Shown here piece after piece: positions 48,116 through 58,665 of a stretch of DNA of 64,000 nucleotides. The notes below the pieces were generated by a model. The model saw only the letters and a list, made by a program, of their open reading frames with translations. It was not told the DNA's origin and searched no databases. Source of the stretch: Piliocolobus tephrosceles (taxonomy: Eukaryota; Chordata; Mammalia; Primates; Cercopithecidae); assembly GCF_002776525.5 (NCBI RefSeq), contig NC_045439.1:120805300-120869299 (forward strand), written 5' to 3'. How positions within the stretch are numbered: the stretch's first letter is position 1; every line of letters starts with the position of its first letter. The position numbers were made by a program, and so were the translations under genes.

Positions 48116-48839
48116 AAAGCTTCAGTATATTTAAATTATAAAGAACTTATGTGAGGATTCATTGTATCATCAGACCTCAAGTGGCTAGCACTTTAACAAA
48201 GAGGCAAGATAGGGAACTTTTATAAAGTGCTTGTAGAAGCCAAACAAAGAGAATAATTGTGATTGTTTAGAATGAAAAGTTCCTCGTTAGAGGTTATTTG
48301 GTGGTTTCTGATTTCAATTTCAGTTTTCAGTTTCAATTTACTGTTTACATTGGGCTTTGGTATGGTCACACTATACCAAATTTCAAATGCTAGGAATTTA
48401 AAGTGACAGAGCCACCCTAGTCTAGTGGCCTCCGTATCAGAATTTTTTTTAGTATGACAAATATTTTCATATTGTGAAAATCCAGTGAGCTACACACATG
48501 ATATGTGCACTCAGCTTTTTATTTACATGTAATTTTAAAAGATCTTTATAAGGTTTGTTTCAGTTTTCACTCCGGTGTTCAGTTTGGTTCATGTGTCTGT
48601 GTAGCTCCAATAATCCCTTCTGCTTCAGGTGAAGTCCATTTCTTTCTTGCTCTTCCAGTTCTCAGACTCCTCTGTTTTTAAGTTAAAAAATCATTTCTTT
48701 ACCTGTCTCTTGGTCTTTTCCTTCTAACACTTCAATTGCAGAACCATTTGCATATAATCTCATGGATTTAAATACCCTATATAATGGCAAACTTTCAAAT
48801 CTGGCCTTTCCTGTAGACTCTAAATGCCAGTATTTACTT
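48116..48839. other. Unassigned sequence
   Basis: No gene or named repeat recognised. A T/C-rich stretch with repeated TTTCA-type words lies at 48,305-48,345. Confidence 0.4.
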
Positions 48840-49590
48840 TCTCCAAATTTGCTTCTCCACCAGGCTCACCCATCTCTGTAAACGGCACCACCTTATTCAA
48901 TTGCTCAAACTGAAAACCTAGAACCCATCCTTGATGCTGTTTTTTCTCTTACCATTCACCATCCAAATCCATCAAGTCCCATCCATTCTTTAACCACTCC
49001 TTTCTAATGGGGATACTATACTCTCATGAATTTCACCATTATCTCTTACCCAAAAAATCTCTCGTAGGCTTTTAGCTGGCCTCTGTGCTTCCAATCTTGG
49101 CCCCAACATAAATTCACACAGTACCATTTACCTGCTCAAAAACCTCCAATGGCTTAGCATAACCATTAAGGATACACTCTGAAATTCTTACCTAGCCTAC
49201 AAGGCTTTAAAAGATCTTCCTGCAAACTCTCTGCCTTGTTTCACTTCACCTCTGGCCATTTGCCCTTGTTAGGATCCTTCTCTCCTTAGGACCTTTACAT
49301 ACCCCATCTACCTGGAATTTTCTTTCCCCGACATCTCTGCCTGGCTAATCTTACTTGCTATTCAGGTCTCTCCTCTCTTAGAAAAGTCCTTCCTGGCCAC
49401 AGAATTTATAATTGTTTCTCAACCCCTGGCCACATAAATTGTGTGGCCGCAATCACTCTCTGTCACATTGTCTTGCATAAATATTCTTCATGGCACTTTT
49501 CATGATGTGAAATTTTCTTGCTATGTCCCAGAACCTTGCACACATTAAGCACTCAATAAATACGTGTGTTGAACTAATTAATGAACTATA
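48840..49590 (+). mobile_element. L2 LINE, ~750 bp including 3' end
   Basis: Longest L2 of the window, sense. Landmarks in order: 'aacctccaatggcttagcat', 'acctagcctacaaggcttta', 'gacctttacataccccatct', 'aaagtccttcctggccacag', and the tail 'cacattaagcactcaataaa'. Reading frame destroyed. Confidence 0.85.
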
Positions 49591-51403
49591 GACCTCAACA
49601 GGATATAAAACACAATCTTACCCCCAACTCCTGACTTCTGTGGAGAAATATGCTGGACTCTGCTATTCATTACTTTGTTAGGAAAATATTCCTGAATGTT
49701 GTTATGCTAAAAAAAAAAAAAAAAAAAATCCTCTATCAGCCAAACAGTGTTCAACGGCTGCACGTCTGGGTGTCACAGTGAGACTTAAGAGGCAGTAAGT
49801 CATGAATTCAAGGAAAGAAGGGCAAAGGCAGGAGGATTTAGGCATGCTTCAAGTGGCAGTGCAGAATCAACAGCAAAACTAAGAGGTAGTTTGGGTAACT
49901 GTGACTCAGAACGTTGTGAGAGGTCCTCAGGAGAAGGATTATTGGCTAATGCCAGAGAGCTTTAATATCTTCTCTGTTTAGGGCAAGAACCAATCTCCTA
50001 GCCTGGGAAGCATGGGAGCACCAGTATGACAGTGCATGAGAACAAACGGCTAGATTAGGAAGCAAAGAGTAAATACAAGGATTCATGCTTACGAAGGCAA
50101 ATCCTGATCCCTAGAAGATGACCGCATATCACAGAGCAAAAAAAAAAAAAAAAAAGGATGGCAAACATGTTTTATTGGAAAGAAATGGATCTTTAAAATG
50201 GAATATTAAACCTACAATGTATGTATCATAGCTAGAGTTTTCTACCCAATCCATTAATTCTTTTTTTTTTTTTTTTTTCTTTTTTAACTTGAACAGCAGG
50301 AAGACCTTTAAAGCAGGTCAAAAAAGGGAGATTTAACTCATCATATGTATCTAGTTTTCACTGTCTCATTAGGCCAAATCCCATGGTGTTGGCTGCCACC
50401 CCCTTAGAGGCTGCAGCACAGAGCAGCACTGCAGCTGTGTTACACAACTTCACTCCTTCCCCTTTCCACTGCTGTAGGTCCCTGACAAGCTGAACTGAGC
50501 AAGGTAACAATCAAAAAGTCATCTGCTCCCCAGAGCAGTTGGTGCAAATAAACCCTAGGCCATTGTGATGTTATTGGGACATAAACCAACAAATAGATGC
50601 TGCATTCATACCCTTCTGGAACTGGAAACGTGTCCTAATTAAAGCAGACACACAGCTCTGCAGACGCAGCCAGACAGCAAATGAAGGGGCTGCCCGCCTG
50701 ATTCCTCAGCTCCCAGATTACGGCAATGCTTATGTGAATTACATAAACTCATCCACAACTCAGTGTTCTCCACTTTAAATGAGTGTACCATTTAACCTCT
50801 AAAAGGTATGTATACAAGGAATATCAAGTCCTAGAAGGCATTTAGTTAATTCTCCCATCCAAGAAAGGAATCTCTTATAGCATTCCTTATATAGCCTGCC
50901 CACTAGGGATGTTGAACAAAGGCAGCCGAACCAAGCCTGTGGTCACAGAAGGTCAATCCCAGAAATCCACAGAGGGGCAGTAGATTCAGCAGGTCATTCC
51001 AGAAAGTTATGGGCCAGCAACCAGTCAACTTTAGAACCCTGGCATAGAGAAGGTAAATAGAGCCTGATGCAATGTGAAGTATTTGCTCTCTCTCTTCCTA
51101 GACAAATTAGCTTTTGTCTAGAAATAAATGAATATATAACAAAATTAGGATGCAATTATGTTTTTGATGTCTAACAAATCTATCCAAAAAAGATAGTAAC
51201 TCAATGCAAAAGTAAGATAAAAAATTCTTTAAATGGTTTGCTTGAAATGCCCTGTGGACAAAAATTGTATGTTTGCTTTTGGCTAATTCCCATCCCCCAA
51301 CTGTATTTCTGCATTGGAACAAAGCTGGTAGAGTCATACAGATGAAGAGCCACAAAACAGGAACCATGGATGAAGAAGACACAGGGTAAAAATGTGTGTA
51401 AAT
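49591..51403. other. Unassigned sequence
   Basis: Only homopolymers (A runs at 49,709-49,727 and 50,139-50,156; T run 50,261-50,278) stand out. 50,370-50,760 is GC-richer and repeat-free. No gene supported. Confidence 0.35.
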
Positions 51404-51975
51404 ATCTGTGGCAGTTTAAAAATAAATGTTCTCACATTTGTTTAACATTCTTCCCAATAAGAGATGAAGTGTACGTTCTCTCTTCTTGAATCTGGGCAGG
51501 TTTGTGACTGTTCTGACAAGCAGAGTATGATAGACGTTATCCTATGTGAATTCCAAGGCTAAATCAGACAAGACCATTTAGCTTCCACCTGATTCTCTTG
51601 GAATACCTGCTCTGGGGGAGGCCAGGTGCCAAGTAAGAAGTACAACTACTCTGAGACCAATATGCTTGAGAGACCACATGCAGGAGCTCAGGTCAACAGC
51701 CTTTGCTCTGCTCCCAGACAACAGCCAGCATCCACTGCCAGTCATGAGTGAACCTTCTGAAACATCCACCCCACTTGAGCCTTCAGATGACTGCATAACC
51801 ACTAACTACTAACTGTAACAGCCAAAAACTAGCTGCAATTTCACAAAAGCTCCCAAGCCAAAATTACCCTCACTTCCTGACTCACAAAATTGTGAGCAAA
51901 GTAAAATGCTTGTTTTAAGTTCCTACTTTTGGGATAATAAGTAGCAGCAGTAACAAGAAGATTTAAAATATTTGA
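51404..51975 (+). mobile_element. MLT1-type LTR (MaLR), sense
   Basis: 'cttcttgaatctgggcaggt', 'ttgtgactgttctgacaagc', 'cttgagagaccacatgcagg', 'gacaacagccagcatccact', 'gccagtcatgagtgaacctt', 'cagatgactgcataacc' follow a late MLT1 subfamily (H-K-like). Confidence 0.75.
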
Positions 51976-52649
51976 CTAAAAAACATTGTTACCATCCCAG
52001 ATTCTTGATGGTAGAATACCTATCCATTAACTCACATCACAAAGCATCCTTAATAACCGTATCTCTCTGAATGCCAGACCAAGCCTCTGAGTGAAGATCT
52101 GCACTGGAGAAGGTAAAAAGAACAATGATTTCCAGGCAGCATTGTCTGTCTTCCCTACTTTGAGCTGAACTCTGTCTCTGTGTAACTTTCACCCATCTGT
52201 CCTAGTTCTGCCTTCTGATGCCTGAACAAGTCTTCTCTCTTCTCTGTGACATCAGAAAAGATTATGCAAATATAATAGGTCAATAGAAAAAGAAAAGCCT
52301 TCTTTGTTCACAGGTCCTTTGAAGCATTAAGACATTAAAGAAGTGTTGTCTCCTGAGATCTCCCTGGGGGTCATAACATTTACACATTCTTTGCATATAC
52401 ACTTCTGTGCAGGAATGGAGAAAATGACTGTATGTGAAAAAACTCATTTTATTACAGACTTTTTTTCTTTAATTGCACTTAAAATGCTCACATCAGAAAA
52501 ATCAAGAAGAAAACTGCACACCAAAATAAATTTGGGCTGGGTTAGAGAGTTAAGTGCAAACACTTCAATTTGTTTATTTAAAAAATGAAGAAAAATACTG
52601 ATGAGTATATTTTGCGAATGAAGGAGGGTGTAACTTTCCCAGCAAGACT
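51976..52649. other. Unassigned AT-rich sequence
   Basis: No gene or named repeat recognised; an 81-codon plus-strand frame at 52,343 lacks motifs. Confidence 0.35.
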
Positions 52650-53481
52650 TTTTTCAGTATAACTTCAAAGAAAAATTGATAGACTTGATTACATACAAAC
52701 TCAGAATTTCTGCATAATAAAAATACTCACAAATAAAATTAAGAGATTATTGATTAAAGGAAAATATTTCTGGCATATGATAAAACAAATTATTAATAAC
52801 CTTAATATATATTTTGAAAATTTCAGTTAGTAAGAAAATTGACTTTCTAATAGAAAAAAATATATACATACATACATACTCACAAACACATACACTCACA
52901 CACACACACACACAAACAAAAAAGAAAAGTCAGCAATTCACTATAGAAAAAGTACAAATGGCCTCCTTAAGAACATTTTTTTAAATTGCCATAACCATGC
53001 TTGACAAAGGTACAGAAAAGAGGCCAACTCTACATTACTTGTCAGCTGTTTACTGGCCCAAACTTTCAGTAAAATATTTTGATAATATAAATCAATAGCT
53101 TTAAAAACAAGCTCCCTCTATAACTCAGAAATGTATGTCTACCCTTTAAATGTGGAAATTATCAGTAAAGTGTACAAAGTTTTATCTATAATACTGTTTA
53201 TCAGAGCATCAATCACCATCAGGGGAAAAAAAAGAAACTCAATGTATTTATGTATTTCAGCAGAAAAGTAGTTGAATAAAACATGGCATATTCATGTAAT
53301 AGAGGTCCTATCTAGCCATTAATTGTCTTGTGGTAGAAAATATTTGATAACAAAGGAAAAATACATATAGCTGTTAATTCATATGAACAGGTTGTAAGAT
53401 ATATAGATATGTTTTATATATATTAGAAATAAGTAAATAGATATTTTATAAATATGTATCTGATTATTATACATAATATAA
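52650..53481 (+). mobile_element. Old L1 (L1M-type), left part: outer layer of the nest
   Basis: Sense ancient L1 ORF2 end: 'gaaaaattgatagacttgat', 'cagaatttctgcataataaa', 'ggaaaatatttctggcatat'. Contains a (CATA)n(CA)n stretch at 52,866-52,914. Interrupted at 53,482 by an LTR; its 3' UTR resumes at 56,670. Confidence 0.65.
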
Positions 53482-53656
53482 TGTGAAGTCAAAAGTATCT
53501 GAAACAGGTCTCAGTCAATTTAGAAAGTTTATTTATCCAAGGTTGTGGACACACCAGTGACACAGCCTCAGGAGGTCCTGATGATATATGCCCAAGTTGG
53601 TCAGTGTACAGCTTGGTTTTATACATTTTAGGGGGACACAATACATCAATCAATAC
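53482..53656 (-). mobile_element. ERV LTR, 3' end (second layer)
   Basis: Antisense LTR starting TGTGAAGTCAAAAGTATCTG, with 'acaggtctcagtcaattta', 'acacagcctcaggaggtcct', 'cagcttggttttatacattt', 'gggggacacaatacatcaat'. A widespread primate LTR that I recognise but will not name. Resumes at about 56,263. Confidence 0.75.
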
Positions 53657-54081
53657 TGTAAGTTTAGCTGAGAGAAAGGACGAGAGGAGAGACCCGAGGT
53701 CAGGCGAGTAAGTTTACTAACCTGCGGGGCTGCTCTACCACTGTCAGAGGAGGCAGCCCTGAGCTTACAAAATGAGGGGTTTATATGGGGGAGAGAGACC
53801 CTGGGGTTGTTTGTCAGTTAAGTTTCCCACATATCATCTCGTGACTGGCTTACAATACAGGAATGTACAAGAGGGTGTAACTGAGGTTTATCCACGTTTC
53901 TCATGACCTCCCCTGTGCCGCCTGCGGGGGGCTGTAATCAGGGTTTTATTCTGCAAGTCTGGTGACTTTGCTGTGGTGCCTAGATAAGGGTTCAGGAATG
54001 CAGCTGCAGAGTATTCAGAGTAAGGGTCAGCTGCATTGAGGGCAGGGGGGCCCTGGGGCAGCTTGTCCCTAGCATTCCAGC
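53657..54081 (-). mobile_element. ERV1-like LTR, antisense (third layer)
   Basis: Antisense LTR-like block directly downstream, in element orientation, of an env 3' end. A TATA-like CATATAAACCCC is readable on the minus strand near 53,785. Ends by comparison with the interrupted outer LTR; the exact left edge is ambiguous over TGTAAG (53,657-53,662). Family not named. Confidence 0.55.
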
Positions 54082-54117
54082 CTTTTGATAGGTAATAGAA
54101 GAGGAGCACCATTGTCA

Positions 54118-54591
54118 TCTGGCTGCTTCTTGCTGGATGGGGTGACCGTTTGCGGGAGAGACTGGGTCATAGGGACTGCCGTTCCTGAAGCTGCCTGTAT
54201 TCTTGGAGCAGCTCATATCTTGTACTGTTCCATGAGTGAAGGCTCTAATAAAGTCCTGTAAAAACTGGGTGAGGAGACGTAAGAGACAAGGACCAAATGC
54301 TAAAAGGAGGAAGAGGATTATGGCAGGACCTAGGAGGGGCAGTAGCCAGGGTGCCCAGGAGTCACAGAACCACTGGGGCCAGCTGGGGTGACTATCTTTA
54401 AGTTTTTGTGCTCAATCTTCGAGCTTTTTGACAGCATCTTGTGCTAACCCAGATTGGTTGGGTAGAAACAACATTGTTCATTGAGAAAGAGGCATAGGCC
54501 TTCTTTTTTGGAAGTAAGGAGGTCAAGGCCTCTGAGTTTTGGTAGGGTGACTGCCGCTAAGGAGTCTAGTTGGTTTTGGAGGTGAGTGATG
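54118..54591 (-). pseudogene. ERV env remnant, transmembrane-subunit 3' part
   Basis: On the minus strand this reads as the C-terminal part of a gammaretrovirus-like Env transmembrane subunit: a heptad-type region, a CX6CC disulphide motif, a hydrophobic membrane span and a cytoplasmic tail ending at a stop near 54,118. It contains at least one internal stop and is non-functional. A few more codons of the same frame lie on the other side of the LTR7-type insertion (55,827-55,846). Confidence 0.7.
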
Positions 54592-54776
54592 TGTCAGGCC
54601 TCTGAGCCCAAGCCAAGCCATCACATCCCCTGTGACTGGCACATACATGCCCAAATGGCCTGAAGTAACTGAAGAATCACAAAAGAAGTGAAAATGCCCT
54701 GCCCCGCCTTAACTGATGACATTCCACCACAAAAGAAGTGAAAATGGCCAGTCCTTGTATTTTTTTATTACGATGG
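54592..54776 (+). mobile_element. LTR7-type (HERV-H) solo LTR, 5' part (fourth layer)
   Basis: Starts TGTCAGGCCTCTGAGCCCAA, with 'ggcctgaagtaactgaagaa' and two CACAAAAGAAGTGAAAATG blocks, closest to LTR7B-like variants. Preceded by TGATG (54,587-54,591), repeated after the 3' part, so it is a solo LTR with an intact 5-bp target duplication. Confidence 0.9.
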
Positions 54777-55547
54777 ATTATTATTATTATTACTATTATT
54801 ATTATTATACTTTAAGTTCTAGGGTACATGTGCATAACGTGCAGGTTTGTTACATATGTATACTTATGCCATGTTGGTGTGCTGCACCCATCAACTCGTC
54901 ATTGACATCAGGTATAACTCCCAATGCAATCCCTCCCCCTTCCCCCCTCCCCATAATAGGCCCCTGTGTGTGATGTTCCCCTTCCATATCCAAGTGATCT
55001 CATTGTTCAATTCCCACCTATGAGTGAGAACATGTGGTGTTTGTTTTTCTGCTCTTGTGATAGTTTGCTAAGAATGATGGTTTCCAGCTGCATTTCATGT
55101 CCGTACAAAGGACACAAACTCATCCTTTTTTATGACTGCATAGTATTCCATGGTGTATATGTGCCACATTTTCTTAATCCAGTCTGTCACTGATGGACAT
55201 TTGGGTTGATTCCAAGTCTTTGCTATTGTGAATAGTGCCGCAATAAACATACGTGTGCATGTGTCTTTGTAGTAGCATGATTTATAATCCTTTGGGTATA
55301 TACCCAGTAGTGGGATGGCTGGGTCATATGGTACTTCTAGTTCTAGATCCTTGAGGAATTGCCATACTGTTTTCCATAATGGTTGAACTAGTTTACAATC
55401 CCACCAACAGTGTAAAAGTGTTCCTGTTTCTCCACATCCTCTCCAGCACCCGCTGTTCCCTGACTTTTTAATGATTGCCATTCTAACTGGTATGAGATGG
55501 TATCTCATTGTGGTTTTGATTTGCATTTCTCTGATGGCCAGTGATGA
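54777..55547 (-). mobile_element. L1, 5'-truncated, antisense (innermost layer)
   Basis: (ATT)n tail, L1PA-type 3' UTR and the last part of ORF2 on the minus strand (readable C-terminal Cys/His-type motif). Lacks the 3' UTR duplication seen in the L1s at 19,158 and 58,666, so it belongs to a different subfamily. Inserted in the LTR7-type element; the target duplication is obscured by similarity of L1 and LTR at the right edge (GATGAC). Confidence 0.9.
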
Positions 55548-55821
55548 CATTACCTTGTGAAAGTCCTTTTCCTGGCTCATCCTGGCTCAAAAAAGCTCCC
55601 CCACTGAGCACCTGGTGACCCCCACTCCTGCCCACCAGAGAACAACCCACCTTTGACTGTAATTTTCCTTTACCTACCCAAATCCTATAAAATGGCCCCA
55701 CCCTTATCTCCCTTCGCTGACTCTCTTTTGGGATTCAGCCCGCCTGCACCCAGGTGATTAAAAAGCGTTATTGTTCACACAAAGCCTGTTTGGTGGTCTC
55801 TTCACACGGATGCGCATGACA
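55548..55821 (+). mobile_element. LTR7-type solo LTR, 3' part
   Basis: 'attaccttgtgaaagtcctt', TATA-like CCTATAAAATGG near 55,684, 'cagcccgcctgcacccaggt', 'agcctgtttggtggtctctt' and terminal GCGCATGACA, then TGATG (55,822-55,826). Confidence 0.9.
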
Positions 55822-55826
55822 TGATG

Positions 55827-56262
55827 GAGTCTGTGATTTCATCTAGTGATGGTTGGAAGGTTACTAAACTAAGGTGTCACCCCCATTATGAAGGACTCCC
55901 TCTTTCCTCCTCACTCTGGGTTGCCAAGGCTGAACCAAGACCCTCCAATGAAGACCTCCAAACCTATTCTCAATCCACTTGTCTGTTTGCATTAACACCT
56001 CAGGCATCTTCATCCTCTGAAGATCCACAACCTATTTCTGTCTCCCTACCAACTGGACAGGCACTTGCACCCTGGTCTGCCTTACCCCCAAAGTTAACCT
56101 TGTCCCTCCAAACCAAAAACTCCCTGTCCCTGCTATATTACATAACCACCCAAAAAGAGTAATACAGTTCATTCCCTTATGAGAAGCCCTTGGAGTCACA
56201 ACTAGTATCAGGTTAGGAACAGGAAGCCTGGGAACCTCATTATCATATTTTCAGTCACCCCC
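55827..56262 (+). pseudogene. ERV env remnant: inversion junction, then SU end and TM start
   Basis: The first ~20 bp still belong to the minus-strand env. From about 55,850 the orientation changes and plus-strand sequence reads as the end of an Env surface subunit, a basic cleavage-like site near 56,150 and a hydrophobic Gly-rich fusion-peptide-like stretch to about 56,257, with frameshifts and a stop. The end of this piece and the start of the minus-strand piece are adjacent in parental order, so one env has been split and half of it inverted. Confidence 0.65.
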
Positions 56263-56669
56263 AAGATTTATATTGGTTCAATCTTGAAGGGTAGGACAAT
56301 TTTGAATTGAAAATGGTGGGCGGGAAACTTCCAAGTCATGGGTAGATTTAAAAATTTCCCCATTGGCAATTGGTTAAAAGAGTTATTATCAGTAGAAAGG
56401 AAAGATAAGGGGGTGTGGAGACCAAGGTTTTGTTATGCAGATGAAGCCTCCAAGTAGCAGGCTTCAGAAAGAATAGATTGTAAATGTTTCTTATCAGACT
56501 TAAGGTCTGTGTAGATGTCAATGGTAGAGGTTATAATGAGGCATGTAGGAGATCCCCTCTTCTATCAAGGCCTGAACTAGTTTTTCAGGTTAACTCTGCA
56601 ATGCCCTTGGCCGAGAGAAAGGGTCCATTCAGAAGGTTTTGGGGCTTAGAATTTTATTTTTGGTTTACA
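56263..56669 (-). mobile_element. ERV LTR, 5' part (second layer resumes)
   Basis: Antisense continuation of the LTR that started at 53,482: 'atattggttcaatcttgaag', 'aaatttccccattggcaatt', 'gagaccaaggttttgttatg', 'ccgagagaaagggtccattc', ending GGTTTACA. Confidence 0.75.
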
Positions 56670-56945
56670 TAAAATATATTAAAATAAATATAACATTACA
56701 TATATATAATATGTAATGCATATTTTATATAATTATATGTGTATATATAGGTTATATTTATATAGAGAGAATGTTATGTCAATATTCTTTTTAATACAAA
56801 ATAAAAAAATCCCACCAAAATACTTGCATTAGCTATCTGCAAACATGGAAATTATAAGTAGTTTGCATTTTCTTCTTTGTACTGTTTTATATTTTTGGAA
56901 CTTTTTACAACAACCATTTTAATTTTGAAAATAGAAATGTAGACA
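56670..56945 (+). mobile_element. Old L1 (L1M-type) 3' UTR, right part (outer layer resumes)
   Basis: AT-rich with a typical L1M terminus: 'catggaaattataagtagtt', 'tgcattttcttctttgtact', 'gttttatatttttggaactt'. Completes the element begun at 52,650. Confidence 0.6.
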
Positions 56946-57204
56946 TGGATATAGATATAAATATAGATATAGATACAGATCCAAGCAGACAGGTATAATA
57001 TTTTGTGAAATTTACTAACTATTCATATTCTATGTGTAAACAAAAATAAAAAAGCCACCTTATGATAAAGACCTATTTGATAAGAAAGAGGATAGAAATA
57101 AAAGGAAACAAATGACCCTCAAAAGAATCACAGGTGCCCAAAATATGTCCTTTTGGAAGGGGGCTGATAATGAATTAGAAAGAACTCTGAACTGGAAGTC
57201 AGAA

Positions 57205-57702
57205 TGTCAGAGGCATTCAAACTGGAGTGGCTCCATCCTGAATAAGAGCTGCAGAAAATGAAGCTGAGACCTGCTGGGCTTCATTCCCAGAAGGTTAGGC
57301 ATTCTTAGTCATAAGATATTTATTTTAAAGTTAACAGATTAATAATGTTTATTAAATACACTCAAGACTTCACAGATCCAGGAAATGTCCTGATGTTCCA
57401 ATATCTTAAGGACAAAAGTACTCGTAGTTTAAGTTTTGCTTTAAAGATAATAATAGAGATTCTTGTGAAAGTCAGTAGTAGTTACACAAAGTTTAAGAAT
57501 CCTTTGTCACTAGCCCTTGTAATAGAGCACACTTCCCCCATGATTTTTTTTCTTTTTTTTTTTTTTTTGGCTTTGTTATCTTATGTATAAATAAGCATTG
57601 TGCCTAAGATGGGGTGTTCAGGAACGCCCTGCTCTATGGAGAAGTCATTCTTTTGTTTCTTTACTTCTCTAATAAACTTGCTTTCACTTTACTCTGTGGA
57701 CT
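57205..57702 (+). mobile_element. ERV1-type LTR, 5' part (host LTR)
   Basis: Sense LTR from TGTCAGAGGCATTCAAACTG with 'gagtggctccatcctgaata', 'gaagctgagacctgctgggc', 'aataaacttgctttcacttt', 'actctgtggact'. Interrupted by a second LTR, then completed at 58,283. Includes a T-rich run at 57,542-57,569. Confidence 0.75.
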
Positions 57703-58278
57703 TGAAAGGGCATAAAAGTGCGTACCCACCCTATTGCTAAACCTTTGTTCTGCTCTCACAATCCTTTTGTCCCTATCTCGGCACATTCTAGAGATTTTGT
57801 AAGTTCCTGTTTTTCTTTCTGAGGCACGGCAAGGTCACAAGACGAGTTTAAGTAAGGTACGCCCATGTTGCAAAACAAGCCCTGTAAAACCTGTCGCAAT
57901 ATGATTAACTGCCTTTGTGTAAGACTGCTTTCCCGCCTCGGGTTTGCGAAAACAAGCCCTACCCCTGCCCCGCAAGCCCCTGATAAAGGTCATCAGAATT
58001 TCAAAATTAACTGAAATACCAGAAATGGCGGGGACCAATCATAATCAGCCAAATCGCCTTGTTCAAATATCGACCAATCATACATCTGGTTTGTATAATG
58101 ACTCTGTGCCTATTTACCCCAGACTATATAACACTTTCCTGAGCCCAGTTGGGGAGCTCTCCTGCCCCGCTCGTTTCACGGGTGTGCCTGAGAGTTCCAG
58201 GTTCGAACCTGTAATAAAGATCCTTGCTGCTTGGCTTTGACTCTGGACTCTGGTGGTCTTCTCCGTCTGGGCATAACA
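57703..58278 (+). mobile_element. Gammaretrovirus-type solo LTR, unusually intact
   Basis: 576 bp, from TGAAAGGGCATAAAAGTGCG to GTCTGGGCATAACA, flanked by the exact 4-bp duplication GACT (57,699-57,702 and 58,279-58,282). Has two CCAATCA-type boxes (58,033 and 58,073), a TATA-like CTATATAACAC (58,122) and AATAAAG (58,213), in promoter-to-polyadenylation order. CpG content is high for this neighbourhood. I could not assign it to a family. Confidence 0.85.
58033..58135 (+). promoter_or_regulatory. Predicted LTR promoter elements
   Basis: ACCAATCATAATCAGCCAAA and GACCAATCATACATC give CCAAT-type boxes, followed about 45 bp later by CTATATAACAC as TATA box. Spacing fits a retroviral U3 promoter; activity is inferred. 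Confidence 0.55.
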
Positions 58279-58282
58279 GACT

Positions 58283-58357
58283 TGCCCCAAATTCTTTCTT
58301 GTGCAAGATCCAAGAACCCTCTCTTGTGGTCTGGATCAAGACCCCTTTCCCGTAACA
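58283..58357 (+). mobile_element. ERV1-type LTR, 3' part (host LTR)
   Basis: 'tgccccaaattctttcttgt', 'gcaagatccaagaaccctct', 'gatcaagacccctttcccgt' and terminal AACA finish the LTR begun at 57,205. Confidence 0.8.
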
Positions 58358-58654
58358 AGAGCACACTGGATTTAAACACAGTGCTGAGGTTAACTTGCTC
58401 TATTACGCAGAACAAGACACCTACTCCAGGCCTGAGTTCCCTCATCTAAAAATAAATGTGTTAGACAAAAGAATATCAGATTCCCATTCAACTTTAAAAA
58501 CCTAGTTTTTCTGATGAATTAAGATATGATTCGTGTTTTAATGATTTTAATAGTATCAAGCAGATAACACTACAACTAGATTTTGCCAGACAAAATATAG
58601 GACATATGTAATTAGATTTAAGTTTCATGTAAAGAGTGAATAATTTTTCAGTAT
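58358..58654. other. Unassigned sequence
   Basis: No gene or named repeat recognised. Confidence 0.4.
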
Positions 58655-58665
58655 AAGAATGTCTC

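Noticed and set aside
55095..55580. 161-codon minus-strand frame
   Set aside because: L1 ORF2 C-terminus read through into the flanking LTR.
55822..56300. HERV-H internal region following the LTR7-type element
   Set aside because: The 5-bp duplication directly after the LTR shows it is solo; the sequence beyond belongs to a different env fragment.
58195..58215. tRNA-like B box suggesting a tRNA gene or tRNA-derived SINE
   Set aside because: No A box or cloverleaf can be drawn around it; it lies within a retroviral LTR.
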